A stretch of 64,000 bases of DNA from Lampris incognitus (lineage: Eukaryota; Chordata; Actinopteri; Lampriformes; Lampridae), in contig NC_079216.1 of NCBI RefSeq assembly GCF_029633865.1, positions 17,458,505 to 17,522,504 of the forward strand, written 5' to 3'. The notes beneath the pieces are model-generated. The model was given only the letters and a program-made list of their open reading frames with translations, was not told where the DNA came from and made no database searches. Numbering within the stretch: the first letter of the stretch is position 1; each line of letters starts with the position of its first letter. This document shows positions 34,374-46,354 of this stretch, one piece after another. A program made the translations under genes and the position numbers.

Positions 34374-34846
34374 CAAAATTTGGTATTTCGCTGTAGATTT
34401 GTGTCATAAACTCTTATCTTCAGATTGCCCATCAAGCCAAATGTCCAAATGCCTTTATCGTCGTTCATTTCAGTGTTGTAGAAATACACTACCGATGCTT
34501 GCCTGATACCTTTACTTCTTCCTGCGTCACCATGCTACAACTCTCTAAAATCAGAGCAAAGTTGCACTGCATAGATAAACTGGATTGGCAGCCCTATACG
34601 GAACATACGTCTCACAGGTGCATTTCAGAGTACTGATGTCGCCAAATATGGAAACGCAATCATCACAGTTCATTTCAGTGTTGTAGAAATACAGTATGCT
34701 TGCTTAACATATAGCTATGTGACACCCTTCTAGAAAACACCAACTGTATTGGCAGCCGTTTCTACTAGTTAAGTCTCACAGTTAAATTGATAATAACTGC
34801 AAATGCCTTCCAAACAGAATACAGACAATGCTCAACAATTCCTGGC
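34374..34846. other. tRNA-Met to tRNA-Ala spacer (representative)
   Basis: This is 473 bp with no supported gene. The + strand has no run of four T anywhere in it. On the - strand the first T4, downstream of tRNA-Ala, is at 34734-34737, 109 nt past the tRNA 3' end. Both gypsy copies have their right end in the equivalent of this spacer, about 45-50 bp after tRNA-Met. Confidence 0.7.
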
Positions 34847-34919
34847 TGGAGAATGCGGGCATCGATCCCGCTGCCTCTCGCATGCTAAGCGAGCGCTCTA
34901 CCACTTGAGCTAAGTCCCC
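34847..34919 (-). tRNA. tRNA-Ala(AGC), copy 10
   Basis: Standard array sequence with anticodon at 34884-34886; the 5' flank has one private change. Confidence 0.95.
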
Positions 34920-35448
34920 TAGCACACACCTTAAGAACCTCGCACGGTAAAGTGTAATTCACCAGAAGGTTGTGTGGAAGAGAGTCTAAACTAGTGTTTG
35001 GCATGCCTTGGCAATAAGCTTTCATTGAAATAGCATACTCATCAAATGAAGCAGAAGTTAGCTTAGCTCGTTACCGTTTACTGCTAACTTATGTAAAGTG
35101 TGTTCAAATGCCTTTTTCTAGCTGTGCTCTCCGCTTAGGTATGTTGCCTCTCTTAGAGAGGCTTGTCCACACGTCAGCAAGAGGGGTTTCATTCCATTAA
35201 GTTAGAGGCGATTGGCATTTGAGATACCTTACAGCCTCGGCTTCATAGTCATCTCGTTGGCATCTGCGACAGTGCTAGCAATAGCTTGGCCATATCCGAA
35301 AATGAAGCTTGGTTTATCTCGGTCTCGCAGGATAGGAGTGCTCACCTGCACCAGCTGCCGGCTGTGTGGCGTGGTTTGAGTCACCCCTCCTCAGTGCACA
35401 GTTTGTTTTTCTGGTTTGCATGTCCTCTCAGGCAACACTAAACAAAAC

Positions 35449-36094
35449 ACGCTAGTAATAGGCGATTCTATTACCTACTACATCAAAACTAGCATGGCCT
35501 ACTGATGTTTGCTTTTACCCGGGGCCAGAGCTACGGACGCTGAACGTAATCTTCGGCTGCTGGCATCACATAGGCATAAGCAGTAGATCGAGGCACAACA
35601 CCCACAGATCAGAAACTACAGCGTTTTGTGTTTGGTTTTTTTTTCATGTGAGCACCAACGATGATAAGATGAAACAATCTTAGGTCACAAAGAAAAACAT
35701 AGCCAAAACGTATTATCTTGCCAGAAAGATGAGTCCACATGGATTCATTATCTCTGCTCCCCTATCTTTGAGGAATAAGAATGACTTCTATGATCGGTTA
35801 CATATGCTGAACTTCTGTTTTGCTCCGTTTAATACTGTAGCGAATTTGAGGGACAACGCAACCACAGGAACTGCCGCGGCCGGGAACCGATCCCGTGTCG
35901 CCCGCACCGCAGGAGACATCGCTGACCGCCCCACTAAACGATCAGACCCGCCAGCCAGCGTGTCTGCTTATCCATGCACGTTACATATGCTGAACTTCTG
36001 TTTTGCTCCGTTTAACACTAAGCAAGGATTCTTGATTTTAGATATATGGTTTTCTTTCTGGGATCCACAGTGGAAATCTATGGGGGTGTCTTGA
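35449..36094 (+). pseudogene. SGNH/GDSL-esterase-like ORF relic (LINE ORF1 type), split by a solo LTR
   Basis: The conceptual translation starts TLVIGDSITYYIKTS, then has LLPGARATDAERNLRLLA, HVSTND followed by DDKMKQS, and MSPHGFIISAPLSLR. It resumes after the LTR with GFLILDIWFSFW. These match in order the GDS, PGA, HVGTND, SGPLP and GFIDNW...FW blocks of the esterase domain found in ORF1 of some fish LINEs (CR1/L2 types). Several in-frame stops and a variable T tract make it plainly dead. The same relic lies in every full unit. I see no reverse transcriptase part. The LINE assignment is inference; the domain order is seen directly. Confidence 0.65.
35836..35985 (-). mobile_element. TRIM solo LTR, 150-bp form
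   Basis: The copy in the representative unit. The flanking direct repeats end AATAC on the left and AACAC on the right. Confidence 0.8.
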
Positions 36095-36393
36095 TGGGGG
36101 TGAATGGTGAGATTTAGCTGTGTCCCTCTTTAGTTTCCTGAATCTGTATGTGCAAGTTCCCAATTTGAAACTTGCCGAAACATTCAAATTAAATGAACAA
36201 AAAAAATCACATTGAGTTTTTCCTCGTCTGAATCGAGGGTCAAAGAAAAGGGGCATTATACATTGCACAAAATGTAACTGTGACTTTAAACCCATCTGGG
36301 ACTAGATTATAATGTAGGGTTATACAGATAAAATTGACATGAGAAACACTTGGGCAAGCATGACTTTCTTTGGCGCTTAAGAGAGAAGGAAGG

Positions 36394-36466
36394 GCCTGAG
36401 CAGCTCAGACGGAAGAGCATCAGACTTTTAATCTGAGGGTCCAGGGTTCAAGTCCCTGTTCAGGCG
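36394..36466 (+). tRNA. tRNA-Lys(TTT), copy 11, position 8 variant
   Basis: Anticodon at 36427-36429. U8 is replaced by C (GAGCAGCTC). U8 is nearly invariant because of its contact with A14 and lies at the A box, so this copy may be impaired. Confidence 0.92.
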
Positions 36467-36891
36467 TCTGGTTCACGCTTCAGAAAAATTCTCGTCACCT
36501 GAAGTGCTGCTGCTCAAGAGTTATTTATAAAAGTGTGCACAGGTGCTAGTGTCCTGAAGAACTACTACTTAAATAACTCCAATCAATTATGGAGGTGCTG
36601 GTGTCCCGATGAACCGCTACTCAAGCGACTGCAGTTGAATGTGCTGCACATAGGGGAGCAGCGGAAACAAAGTGACTTGGTTGTCTCGTGAAGTCTGCTG
36701 AAAAAGGGACCCACAGACTTTCTCAACCTTAATGTGAGACTTAATATGAGTGCATGTTATTTTTCCCAACTTACAGCAGTCGGGAAATTCTTGGCTTTTA
36801 GCTGCTTTAACAAGATGGCGCTTGGAGACGTTGTTTAATTAGCACACAGTTTTTCACTTGTTGCGAGACTGTACCTCAACATTGGGCCCCA
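36467..36891. other. tRNA-Lys to tRNA-Met spacer (representative)
   Basis: This is 425 bp with no gene seen. The first T5 run after tRNA-Lys lies about 290 nt downstream. A variant block in the last 100 bp of this spacer is shared by the units ending at 21321 and 31708. Confidence 0.65.
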
Positions 36892-36964
36892 GCCTCGTTG
36901 GCGCAGTAGGCAGCGCGTCAGTCTCATAATCTGAAGGTCGTGAGTTCAACCCTCACACGGGGCA
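36892..36964 (+). tRNA. tRNA-Met(CAT), copy 13
   Basis: Intact, anticodon at 36925-36927. The immediate 3' flank reads CACAATTT rather than AAAATTT after the shared start. Confidence 0.96.
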
Positions 36965-37437
36965 CACAATTTGGTATTTCGCTGTAGATTTGTGTCATAA
37001 ACTCTTATCTTCAGATTGCCCATCAAGCCAAATGTCCAAATGCCTTTATCGTCGTTCATTTCAGTGTTGTAGAAATACACTACCGATGCTTGCCTGATAC
37101 CTTTACTTCTTCCTGCGTCACCATGCTACAACTCTCTAAAATCAGAGCAAAGTTGCACTGCATAGATAAACTGGATTGGCAGCCCTATGCGGAACATACG
37201 TCTCACAGGTGCATTTCAGAGTACTGATGTCGCCAAATATGGAAACGCAATCATCACAGTTCATTTCAGTGTTGTAGAAATACAGTATGCTTGCTTAACA
37301 TATAGCTATGTGACACCCTTCTAGAAAACACCAACTGTATTGGCAGCCGTTTCTACTAGTTAAGTCTCACAGTTAAATTGATAATAACTGCAAATGCCTT
37401 CCAAACAGAATACAGACAATGCTCAACAATTCCTGGC

Positions 37438-37510
37438 TGGAGAATGCGGGCATCGATCCCGCTGCCTCTCGCATGCTAAGCGAGCGCTCTACCACTTGAG
37501 CTAAGTCCCC
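37438..37510 (-). tRNA. tRNA-Ala(AGC), copy 11
   Basis: Standard array sequence with anticodon at 37475-37477. Confidence 0.95.
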
Positions 37511-38427
37511 TAGCTCACACCTTAAGAACCTCGCACGGTAAAGTGTAATTCACCAGAAGGTTGTGTGGAAGAGAGTCTAAACTAGTGTTTGGCATGCCTT
37601 GGCAATAAGCTTTCATTGAAATAGCATACTCATCAAATGAAGCAGAAGTTAGCTTAGCTCGTTACCGTTTACTGCTAACTTATGTAAGTGTGTTCAAATG
37701 CCTTTTTCTAGCTGTGCTCTCCGCTTAGGTATGTTCCCTCTCTTAGAGAGGCTTGTCCACACGTCAGCAAGAGGGGTTTCATTCCATTAAGTTAGAGGCG
37801 ATTGGCATTTGAGATACCTTACAGCCTCGGCTTCATAGTCATCTCGTTGGCATCTGCGACAGTGCTAGCAATAGCTTGGCCATATCCGAAAATGAAGCTT
37901 GGTTTATCTCGGTCTCGCAGGATAGGAGTGCTCACCTGCACCAGTTGCCGGCTGTGTGGCCTGGTTTGAGTCACCCCTCCTCAGTGCACAGTTTGTTTTT
38001 CTGGTTTGCATGTCCTCTCAGGCAACACTAAACAAAACACGCTAGTAATAGGCGATTCTATTACCTACTACATCAAAACTAGCATGGCCTACTGATGTTT
38101 GCTTTTACCTGGGGCCAGAGCTACGGACGCTGAACGTAATCTTCGGCTGCTGGCATCACATAGGCATAAGCAGTAGATCGAGGCACAACACCCACAGATC
38201 AGAAACTACAGCGTTTTGTGTTTGTTTGTTTTTTTTCATGTGAGCACCAACGATGATAAGATGAAACAATCTTAGGTCACAAAGAAAAACAGAGCCAAAA
38301 CGTATTATCTTGCCAGAAAGATGAGTCCACATGGATTCATTATCTCTGCTCCCCTATCTTTGAGGAATAAGAATGACTTCTATGATCGGTTACATATGCT
38401 GAACTTCTGTTTTGCTCCGTTTAATAC

Positions 38428-38577
38428 TGTAGCGAATTTGAGGGACAACGCAACCACAGGAACTGCCGCGGCCGGGAACCGATCCCGTGTCGCCCGCACC
38501 GCAGGAGACATCGCTGACCGCCCCACTAAACGATCAGACCCGCCAGCCAGCGTGTCTGCTTATCCATGCACGTTACA
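38428..38577 (-). mobile_element. TRIM solo LTR, 150-bp form
   Basis: No difference seen from its right-hand neighbour. Confidence 0.8.
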
Positions 38578-38985
38578 TATGCTGAACTTCTGTTTTGCTC
38601 CGTTTAACACTAAGCAAGGATTCTTGATTTTAGATATATGGTTTTCTTTCTGGGATCCACAGTGGAAATCTATGGGGGTGTCTTGATGGGGGTGAATGGT
38701 GAGATTTAGCTGTGTCCCTCTTTAGTTTCCTGAATCTGTATGTGCAAGTTCCCAATTTGAAACTTGCCGAAACATTCAAATTAAATGAACAAAAAAAATC
38801 ACATTGAGTTTTTCCTCGTCTGAATCGAGGGTCAAAGAAAAGGGGCATTATACATTGCACAAAATGTAACTGTGACTTTAAACCCATCTGGGACTAGATT
38901 ATAATGTAGGGTTATACAGATAAAATTGACATGAGAAACACTTGGGCAAGCATGACTTTCTTTGGCGCTTAAGAGAGAAGGAAGG

Positions 38986-39058
38986 GCCTGAGTAGCTCAG
39001 ACGGAAGAGCATCAGACTTTTAATCTGAGGGTCCAGGGTTCAAGTCCCTGTTCAGGCG
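38986..39058 (+). tRNA. tRNA-Lys(TTT), copy 12
   Basis: Standard array sequence with anticodon at 39019-39021. Confidence 0.96.
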
Positions 39059-39483
39059 TCTGGTTCACGCTTCAGAAAAATTCTCGTCACCTGAAGTGCT
39101 GCTGCTCAAGAGTTATTTATAAAAGTGTGCACAGGTGCTAGTGTCCTGAAGAACTACTACTTAAATAACTCCAATCAATTATGGAGGTGCTGGTGTCCCG
39201 ATGAACCGCTACTCAAGCGACTGCAGTTGAATGTGCTGCACATAGGGGAGCAGCGGAAACAAAGTGACTTGGTTGTCTCGTGAAGTCTGCTGAAAAAGGG
39301 ACCCACAGACTTTCTCAACCTTAATGTGAGACTTAATATGAGTGCATGTTATTTTTCCCAACTTACAGCAGTCGGGAAATTCCTGGCTTTTAGCTGCTTT
39401 AACAAGATGGCGCTTGGAGACGTTGTTTAATTAGCACACAGTTTTTCACTTGTTGCGAGACTGTACCTCAACATTGGGCCCCA

Positions 39484-39556
39484 GCCTCGTTGGCGCAGTA
39501 GGCAGCGCGTCAGTCTCATAATCTGAAGGTCGTGAGTTCAACCCTCACACGGGGCA
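39484..39556 (+). tRNA. tRNA-Met(CAT), copy 14
   Basis: Intact, anticodon at 39517-39519. Confidence 0.96.
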
Positions 39557-40029
39557 CAAAATTTGGTATTTCGCTGTAGATTTGTGTCATAAACTCTTAT
39601 CTTCAGATTGCCCATCAAGCCAAATGTCCAAATGCCTTTATCGTCGTTCATTTCAGTGTTGTAGAAATACACTACCGATGCTTGCCTGATACCTTTACTT
39701 CTTCCTGCGTCACCATGCTACAACTCTCTAAAATCAGAGCAAAGTTGCACTGCATAGATAAACTGGATTGGCAGCCCTATACGGAACATACGTCTCACAG
39801 GTGCATTTCAGAGTACTGATGTCGCCAAATATGGAAACGCAATCATCACAGTTCATTTCAGTGTTGTAGAAATACAGTATGCTTGCTTAACATATAGCTA
39901 TGTGACACCCTTCTAGAAAACACCAACTGTATTGGCAGCCGTTTCTACTAGTTAAGTCTCACAGTTAAATTGATAATAACTGCAAATGCCTTCCAAACAG
40001 AATACAGACAATGCTCAACAATTCCTGGC

Positions 40030-40102
40030 TGGAGAATGCGGGCATCGATCCCGCTGCCTCTCGCATGCTAAGCGAGCGCTCTACCACTTGAGCTAAGTCC
40101 CC
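40030..40102 (-). tRNA. tRNA-Ala(AGC), copy 12
   Basis: Standard array sequence with anticodon at 40067-40069. Confidence 0.95.
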
Positions 40103-41019
40103 TAGCTCACACCTTAAGAACCTCGCACGCTAAAGTGTAATTCACCAGAAGGTTGTGTGGAAGAGAGTCTAAACTAGTGTTTGGCATGCCTTGGCAATAA
40201 GCTTTCATTGAAATAGCATACTCATCAAATGAAGCAGAAGTTAGCTTAGCTCGTTACCGTTTACTGCTAACTTATGTAAGTGTGTTCAAATGCCTTTTTC
40301 TAGCTGTGCTCTCCGCTTAGGTATGTTCCCTCTCTTAGAGAGGCTTGTCCACACGTCAGCAAGAGGGGTTTCATTCCATTAAGTTAGAGGCGATTGGCAT
40401 TTGAGATACCTTACAGCCTCGGCTTCATAGTCATCTCGTTGGCATCTGCGACAGTGCTAGCAATAGCTTGGCCATATCCGAAAATGAAGCTTGGTTTATC
40501 TCGGTCTCGCAGGATAGGAGTGCTCACCTGCACCAGTTGCCGGCTGTGTGGCCTGGTTTGAGTCACCCCTCCTCAGTGCACAGTTTGTTTTTCTGGTTTG
40601 CATGTCCTCTCAGGCAACACTAAACAAAACACGCTAGTAATAGGCGATTCTATTACCTACTACATCAAAACTAGCATGGCCTACTGATGTTTGCTTTTAC
40701 CTGGGGCCAGAGCTACGGACGCTGAACGTAATCTTCGGCTGCTGGCATCACATAGGCATAAGCAGTAGATCGAGGCACAACACCCACAGATCAGAAACTA
40801 CAGCGTTTTGTGTTTGTTTGTTTTTTTTCATGTGAGCACCAACGATGATAAGATGAAACAATCTTAGGTCACAAAGAAAAACAGAGCCAAAACGTATTAT
40901 CTTGCCAGAAAGATGAGTCCACATGGATTCATTATCTCTGCTCCCCTATCTTTGAGGAATAAGAATGACTTCTATGATCGGTTACATATGCTGAACTTCT
41001 GTTTTGCTCCGTTTAATAC

Positions 41020-41169
41020 TGTAGCGAATTTGAGGGACAACGCAACCACAGGAACTGCCGCGGCCGGGAACCGATCCCGTGTCGCCCGCACCGCAGGAGA
41101 CATCGCTGACCGCCCCACTAAACGATCAGACCCGCCAGCCAGCGTGTCTGCTTATCCATGCACGTTACA
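41020..41169 (-). mobile_element. TRIM solo LTR, 150-bp form
   Basis: No difference seen from its neighbours. Confidence 0.8.
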
Positions 41170-41577
41170 TATGCTGAACTTCTGTTTTGCTCCGTTTAAC
41201 ACTAAGCAAGGATTCTTGATTTTAGATATATGGTTTTCTTTCTGGGATCCACAGTGGAAATCTATGGGGGTGTCTTGATGGGGGTGAATGGTGAGATTTA
41301 GCTGTGTCCCTCTTTAGTTTCCTGAATCTGTATGTGCAAGTTCCCAATTTGAAACTTGCCGAAACATTCAAATTAAATGAACAAAAAAAATCACATTGAG
41401 TTTTTCCTCGTCTGAATCGAGGGTCAAAGAAAAGGGGCATTATACATTGCACAAAATGTAACTGTGACTTTAAACCCATCTGGGACTAGATTATAATGTA
41501 GGGTTATACAGATAAAATTGACATGAGAAACACTTGGGCAAGCATGACTTTCTTTGGCGCTTAAGAGAGAAGGAAGG

Positions 41578-41650
41578 GCCTGAGTAGCTCAGACGGAAGA
41601 GCATCAGACTTTTAATCTGAGGGTCCAGGGTTCAAGTCCCTGTTCAGGCG
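41578..41650 (+). tRNA. tRNA-Lys(TTT), copy 13
   Basis: Standard array sequence with anticodon at 41611-41613. Confidence 0.96.
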
Positions 41651-42075
41651 TCTGGTTCACGCTTCAGAAAAATTCTCGTCACCTGAAGTGCTGCTGCTCA
41701 AGAGTTATTTATAAAAGTGTGCACAGGTGCTAGTGTCCTGAAGAACTACTACTTAAATAACTCCAATCAATTATGGAGGTGCTGGTGTCCCGATGAACCG
41801 CTACTCAAGCGACTGCAGTTGAATGTGCTGCACATAGGGGAGCAGCGGAAACAAAGTGACTTGGTTGTCTCGTGAAGTCTGCTGAAAAAGGGACCCACAG
41901 ACTTTCTCAACCTTAATGTGAGACTTAATATGAGTGCATGTTATTTTTCCCAACTTACAGCAGTCGGGAAATTCCTGGCTTTTAGCTGCTTTAACAAGAT
42001 GGCGCTTGGAGACGTTGTTTAATTAGCACACAGTTTTTCACTTGTTGCGAGACTGTACCTCAACATTGGGCCCCA

Positions 42076-42148
42076 GCCTCGTTGGCGCAGTAGGCAGCGC
42101 GTCAGTCTCATAATCTGAAGGTCGTGAGTTCAACCCTCACACGGGGCA
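42076..42148 (+). tRNA. tRNA-Met(CAT), copy 15
   Basis: Intact, anticodon at 42109-42111. Confidence 0.96.
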
Positions 42149-42621
42149 CAAAATTTGGTATTTCGCTGTAGATTTGTGTCATAAACTCTTATCTTCAGAT
42201 TGCCCATCAAGCCAAATGTCCAAATGCCTTTATCGTCGTTCATTTCAGTGTTGTAGAAATACACTACCGATGCTTGCCTGATACCTTTACTTCTTCCTGC
42301 GTCACCATGCTACAACTCTCTAAAATCAGAGCAAAGTTGCACTGCATAGATAAACTGGATTGGCAGCCCTATACGGAACATACGTCTCACAGGTGCATTT
42401 CAGAGTACTGATGTCGCCAAATATGGAAACGCAATCATCACAGTTCATTTCAGTGTTGTAGAAATACAGTATGCTTGCTTAACATATAGCTATGTGACAC
42501 CCTTCTAGAAAACACCAACTGTATTGGCAGCCGTTTCTACTAGTTAAGTCTCACAGTTAAATTGATAATAACTGCAAATGCCTTCCAAACAGAATACAGA
42601 CAATGCTCAACAATTCCTGGC

Positions 42622-42694
42622 TGGAGAATGCGGGCATCGATCCCGCTGCCTCTCGCATGCTAAGCGAGCGCTCTACCACTTGAGCTAAGTCCCC
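42622..42694 (-). tRNA. tRNA-Ala(AGC), copy 13
   Basis: Standard array sequence with anticodon at 42659-42661. Confidence 0.95.
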
Positions 42695-43611
42695 TAGCTC
42701 ACACCTTAAGAACCTCGCACGCTAAAGTGTAATTCACCAGAAGGTTGTGTGGAAGAGAGTCTAAACTAGTGTTTGGCATGCCTTGGCAATAAGCTTTCAT
42801 TGAAATAGCATACTCATCAAATGAAGCAGAAGTTAGCTTAGCTCGTTACCGTTTACTGCTAACTTATGTAAGTGTGTTCAAATGCCTTTTTCTAGCTGTG
42901 CTCTCCGCTTAGGTATGTTGCCTCTCTTAGAGAGGCTTGTCCACACGTCAGCAAGAGGGGTTTCATTCCATTAAGTTAGAGGCGATTGGCATTTGAGATA
43001 CCTTACAGCCTCGGCTTCATAGTCATCTCGTTGGCATCTGCGACAGTGCTAGCAATAGCTTGGCCATATCCGAAAATGAAGCTTGGTTTATCTCGGTCTC
43101 GCAGGATAGGAGTGCTCACCTGCACCAGCTGCCGGCTGTGTGGCCTGGTTTGAGTCACCCCTCCTCAGTGCACAGTTTGTTTTTCTGGTTTGCATGTCCT
43201 CTCAGGCAACACTAAACAAAACACGCTAGTAATAGGCGATTCTATTACCTACTACATCAAAACTAGCATGGCCTACTGATGTTTGCTTTTACCTGGGGCC
43301 AGAGCTACGGACGCTGAACGTAATCTTCGGCTGCTGGCATCACATAGGCATAAGCAGTAGATCGAGGCACAACACCCACAGATCAGAAACTACAGCGTTT
43401 TGTGTTTGTTTTTTTTTTTTCATGTGAGCGCCAATGATGATAAGATGAAACAATCTTAGGTCACAAAGAAAAACAGAGCCAAAACGTATTATCTTGCCAG
43501 AAAGATGAGTCCACATGGATTCATTATCTCTGCTCCCCTATCTTTGAGGAATAAGAATGACTTCTATGATCGGTTACATATGCTGAACTTCTGTTTTGCT
43601 CCGTTTAATAC

Positions 43612-43761
43612 TGTAGCGAATTTGAGGGACAACGCAACCACAGGAACTGCCGCGGCCGGGAACCGATCCCGTGTCGCCCGCACCGCAGGAGACATCGCTG
43701 ACCGCCCCACTAAACGATCAGACCCGCCAGCCAGCGTGTCTGCTTATCCATGCACGTTACA
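43612..43761 (-). mobile_element. TRIM solo LTR, 150-bp form
   Basis: In a unit with a lengthened T tract upstream of the LTR (near 43410). Confidence 0.8.
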
Positions 43762-44169
43762 TATGCTGAACTTCTGTTTTGCTCCGTTTAACACTAAGCA
43801 AGGATTCTTGATTTTAGATATATGGTTTTCTTTCTGGGATCCACAGTGGAAATCTATGGGGGTGTCTTGATGGGGGTGAATGGTGAGATTTAGCTGTGTC
43901 CCTCTTTAGTTTCCTGAATCTGTATGTGCAAGTTCCCAATTTGAAACTTGCCGAAACATTCAAATTAAATGAACAAAAAAAATCACATTGAGTTTTTCCT
44001 CGTCTGAATCGAGGGTCAAAGAAAAGGGGCATTATACATTGCACAAAATGTAACTGTGACTTTAAACCCATCTGGGACTAGATTATAATGTAGGGTTATA
44101 CAGATAAAATTGACATGAGAAACACTTGGGCAAGCATGACTTTCTTTGGCGCTTAAGAGAGAAGGAAGG

Positions 44170-44242
44170 GCCTGAGTAGCTCAGACGGAAGAGCATCAGA
44201 CTTTTAATCTGAGGGTCCAGGGTTCAAGTCCCTGTTCAGGCG
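44170..44242 (+). tRNA. tRNA-Lys(TTT), copy 14
   Basis: Standard array sequence with anticodon at 44203-44205. Confidence 0.96.
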
Positions 44243-44667
44243 TCTGGTTCACGCTTCAGAAAAATTCTCGTCACCTGAAGTGCTGCTGCTCAAGAGTTAT
44301 TTATAAAAGTGTGCACAGGTGCTAGTGTCCTGAAGAACTACTACTTAAATAACTCCAATCAATTATGGAGGTGCTGGTGTCCCGATGAACCGCTACTCAA
44401 GCGACTGCAGTTGAATGTGCTGCACATAGGGGAGCAGCGGAAACAAAGTGACTTGGTTGTCTCGTGAAGTCTGCTGAAAAAGGGACCCACAGACTTTCTC
44501 AACCTTAATGTGAGACTTAATATGAGTGCATGTTATTTTTCCCAACTTACAGCAGTCGGGAAATTCCTGGCTTTTAGCTGCTTTAACAAGATGGCGCTTG
44601 GAGACGTTGTTTAATTAGCACACAGTTTTTCACTTGTTGCGAGACTGTACCTCAACATTGGGCCCCA

Positions 44668-44740
44668 GCCTCGTTGGCGCAGTAGGCAGCGCGTCAGTCT
44701 CATAATCTGAAGGTCGTGAGTTCAACCCTCACACGGGGCA
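44668..44740 (+). tRNA. tRNA-Met(CAT), copy 16
   Basis: Intact, anticodon at 44701-44703. Confidence 0.96.
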
Positions 44741-45213
44741 CAAAATTTGGTATTTCGCTGTAGATTTGTGTCATAAACTCTTATCTTCAGATTGCCCATC
44801 AAGCCAAATGTCCAAATGCCTTTATCGTCGTTCATTTCAGTGTTGTAGAAATACACTACCGATGCTTGCCTGATACCTTTACTTCTTCCTGCGTCACCAT
44901 GCTACAACTCTCTAAAATCAGAGCAAAGTTGCACTGCATAGATAAACTGGATTGGCAGCCCTATACGGAACATACGTCTCACAGGTGCATTTCAGAGTAC
45001 TGATGTCGCCAAATATGGAAACGCAATCATCACAGTTCATTTCAGTGTTGTAGAAATACAGTATGCTTGCTTAACATATAGCTATGTGACACCCTTCTAG
45101 AAAACACCAACTGTATTGGCAGCCGTTTCTACTAGTTAAGTCTCACAGTTAAATTGATAATAACTGCAAATGCCTTCCAAACAGAATACAGACAATGCTC
45201 AACAATTCCTGGC

Positions 45214-45286
45214 TGGAGAATGCGGGCATCGATCCCGCTGCCTCTCGCATGCTAAGCGAGCGCTCTACCACTTGAGCTAAGTCCCC
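45214..45286 (-). tRNA. tRNA-Ala(AGC), copy 14
   Basis: Standard array sequence with anticodon at 45251-45253. Confidence 0.95.
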
Positions 45287-46204
45287 TAGCTCACACCTTA
45301 AGAACCTCGCACGCTAAAGTGTAATTCACCAGAAGGTTGTGTGGAAGAGAGTCTAAACTAGTGTTTGGCATGCCTTGGCAATAAGCTTTCATTGAAATAG
45401 CATACTCATCAAATGAAGCAGAAGTTAGCTTAGCTCGTTACCGTTTACTGCTAACTTATGTAAGTGTGTTCAAATGCCTTTTTCTAGCTGTGCTCTCCGC
45501 TTAGGTATGTTGCCTCTCTTAGAGAGGCTTGTCCACACGTCAGCAAGAGGGGTTTCATTCCATTAAGTTAGAGGCGATTGGCATTTGAGATACCTTACAG
45601 CCTCGGCTTCATAGTCATCTCGTTGGCATCTGCGACAGTGCTAGCAATAGCTTGGCCATATCCGAAAATGAAGCTTGGTTTATCTCGGTCTCGCAGGATA
45701 GGAGTGCTCACCTGCACCAGCTGCCGGCTGTGTGGCCTGGTTTGAGTCACCCCTCCTCAGTGCACAGTTTGTTTTTCTGGTTTGCATGTCCTCTCAGGCA
45801 ACACTAAACAAAACACGCTAGTAATAGGCGATTCTATTACCTACTACATCAAAACTAGCATGGCCTACTGATGTTTGCTTTTACCTGGGGCCAGAGCTAC
45901 GGACGCTGAACGTAATCTTCGGCTGCTGGCATCACATAGGCATAAGCAGTAGATCGAGGCACAACACCCACAGATCAGAAACTACAGCGTTTTGTGTTTG
46001 TTTTTTTTTTTTTCATGTGAGCGCCAATGATGATAAGATGAAACAATCTTAGGTCACAAAGAAAAACAGAGCCAAAACGTATTATCTTGCCAGAAAGATG
46101 AGTCCACATGGATTCATTATCTCTGCTCCCCTATCTTTGAGGAATAAGAATGACTTCTATGATCGGTTACATATGCTGAACTTCTGTTTTGCTCCGTTTA
46201 ATAC

Positions 46205-46354
46205 TGTAGCGAATTTGAGGGACAACGCAACCACAGGAACTGCCGCGGCCGGGAACCGATCCCGTGTCGCCCGCACCGCAGGAGACATCGCTGACCGCCC
46301 CACTAAACGATCAGACCCGCCAGCCAGCGTGTCTGCTTATCCATGCACGTTACA
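46205..46354 (-). mobile_element. TRIM solo LTR, 150-bp form
   Basis: In a unit with a T tract one base longer again (near 46005), giving a 2,593-bp unit. Confidence 0.8.

Larger units (their letters stand above)
34920..36393. other. tRNA-Ala to tRNA-Lys spacer (representative)
   Basis: This is 1,474 bp. The first half (to about 35440) has nothing I recognise apart from the short hairpin. The second half holds the esterase-like coding relic with the solo LTR inserted in it. The last 300 bp, between the relic and tRNA-Lys, contain only a minus-strand open frame that is conserved because the whole array is homogenised, not because it looks like a protein. Confidence 0.65.
34301..36891 (+). repeat. 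Representative repeat unit (2,591 bp)
   Basis: A clean unit used here to describe the layout: tRNA-Met 34301-34373, spacer, tRNA-Ala 34847-34919 (minus), spacer with esterase relic and solo LTR 35836-35985, tRNA-Lys 36394-36466, spacer to the next tRNA-Met at 36892. A short perfect hairpin, CCTCTCTTAGAGAGG, lies between tRNA-Ala and the relic in most units (for example 4106-4120). The other units differ by scattered substitutions and a few short indels. Confidence 0.9.
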
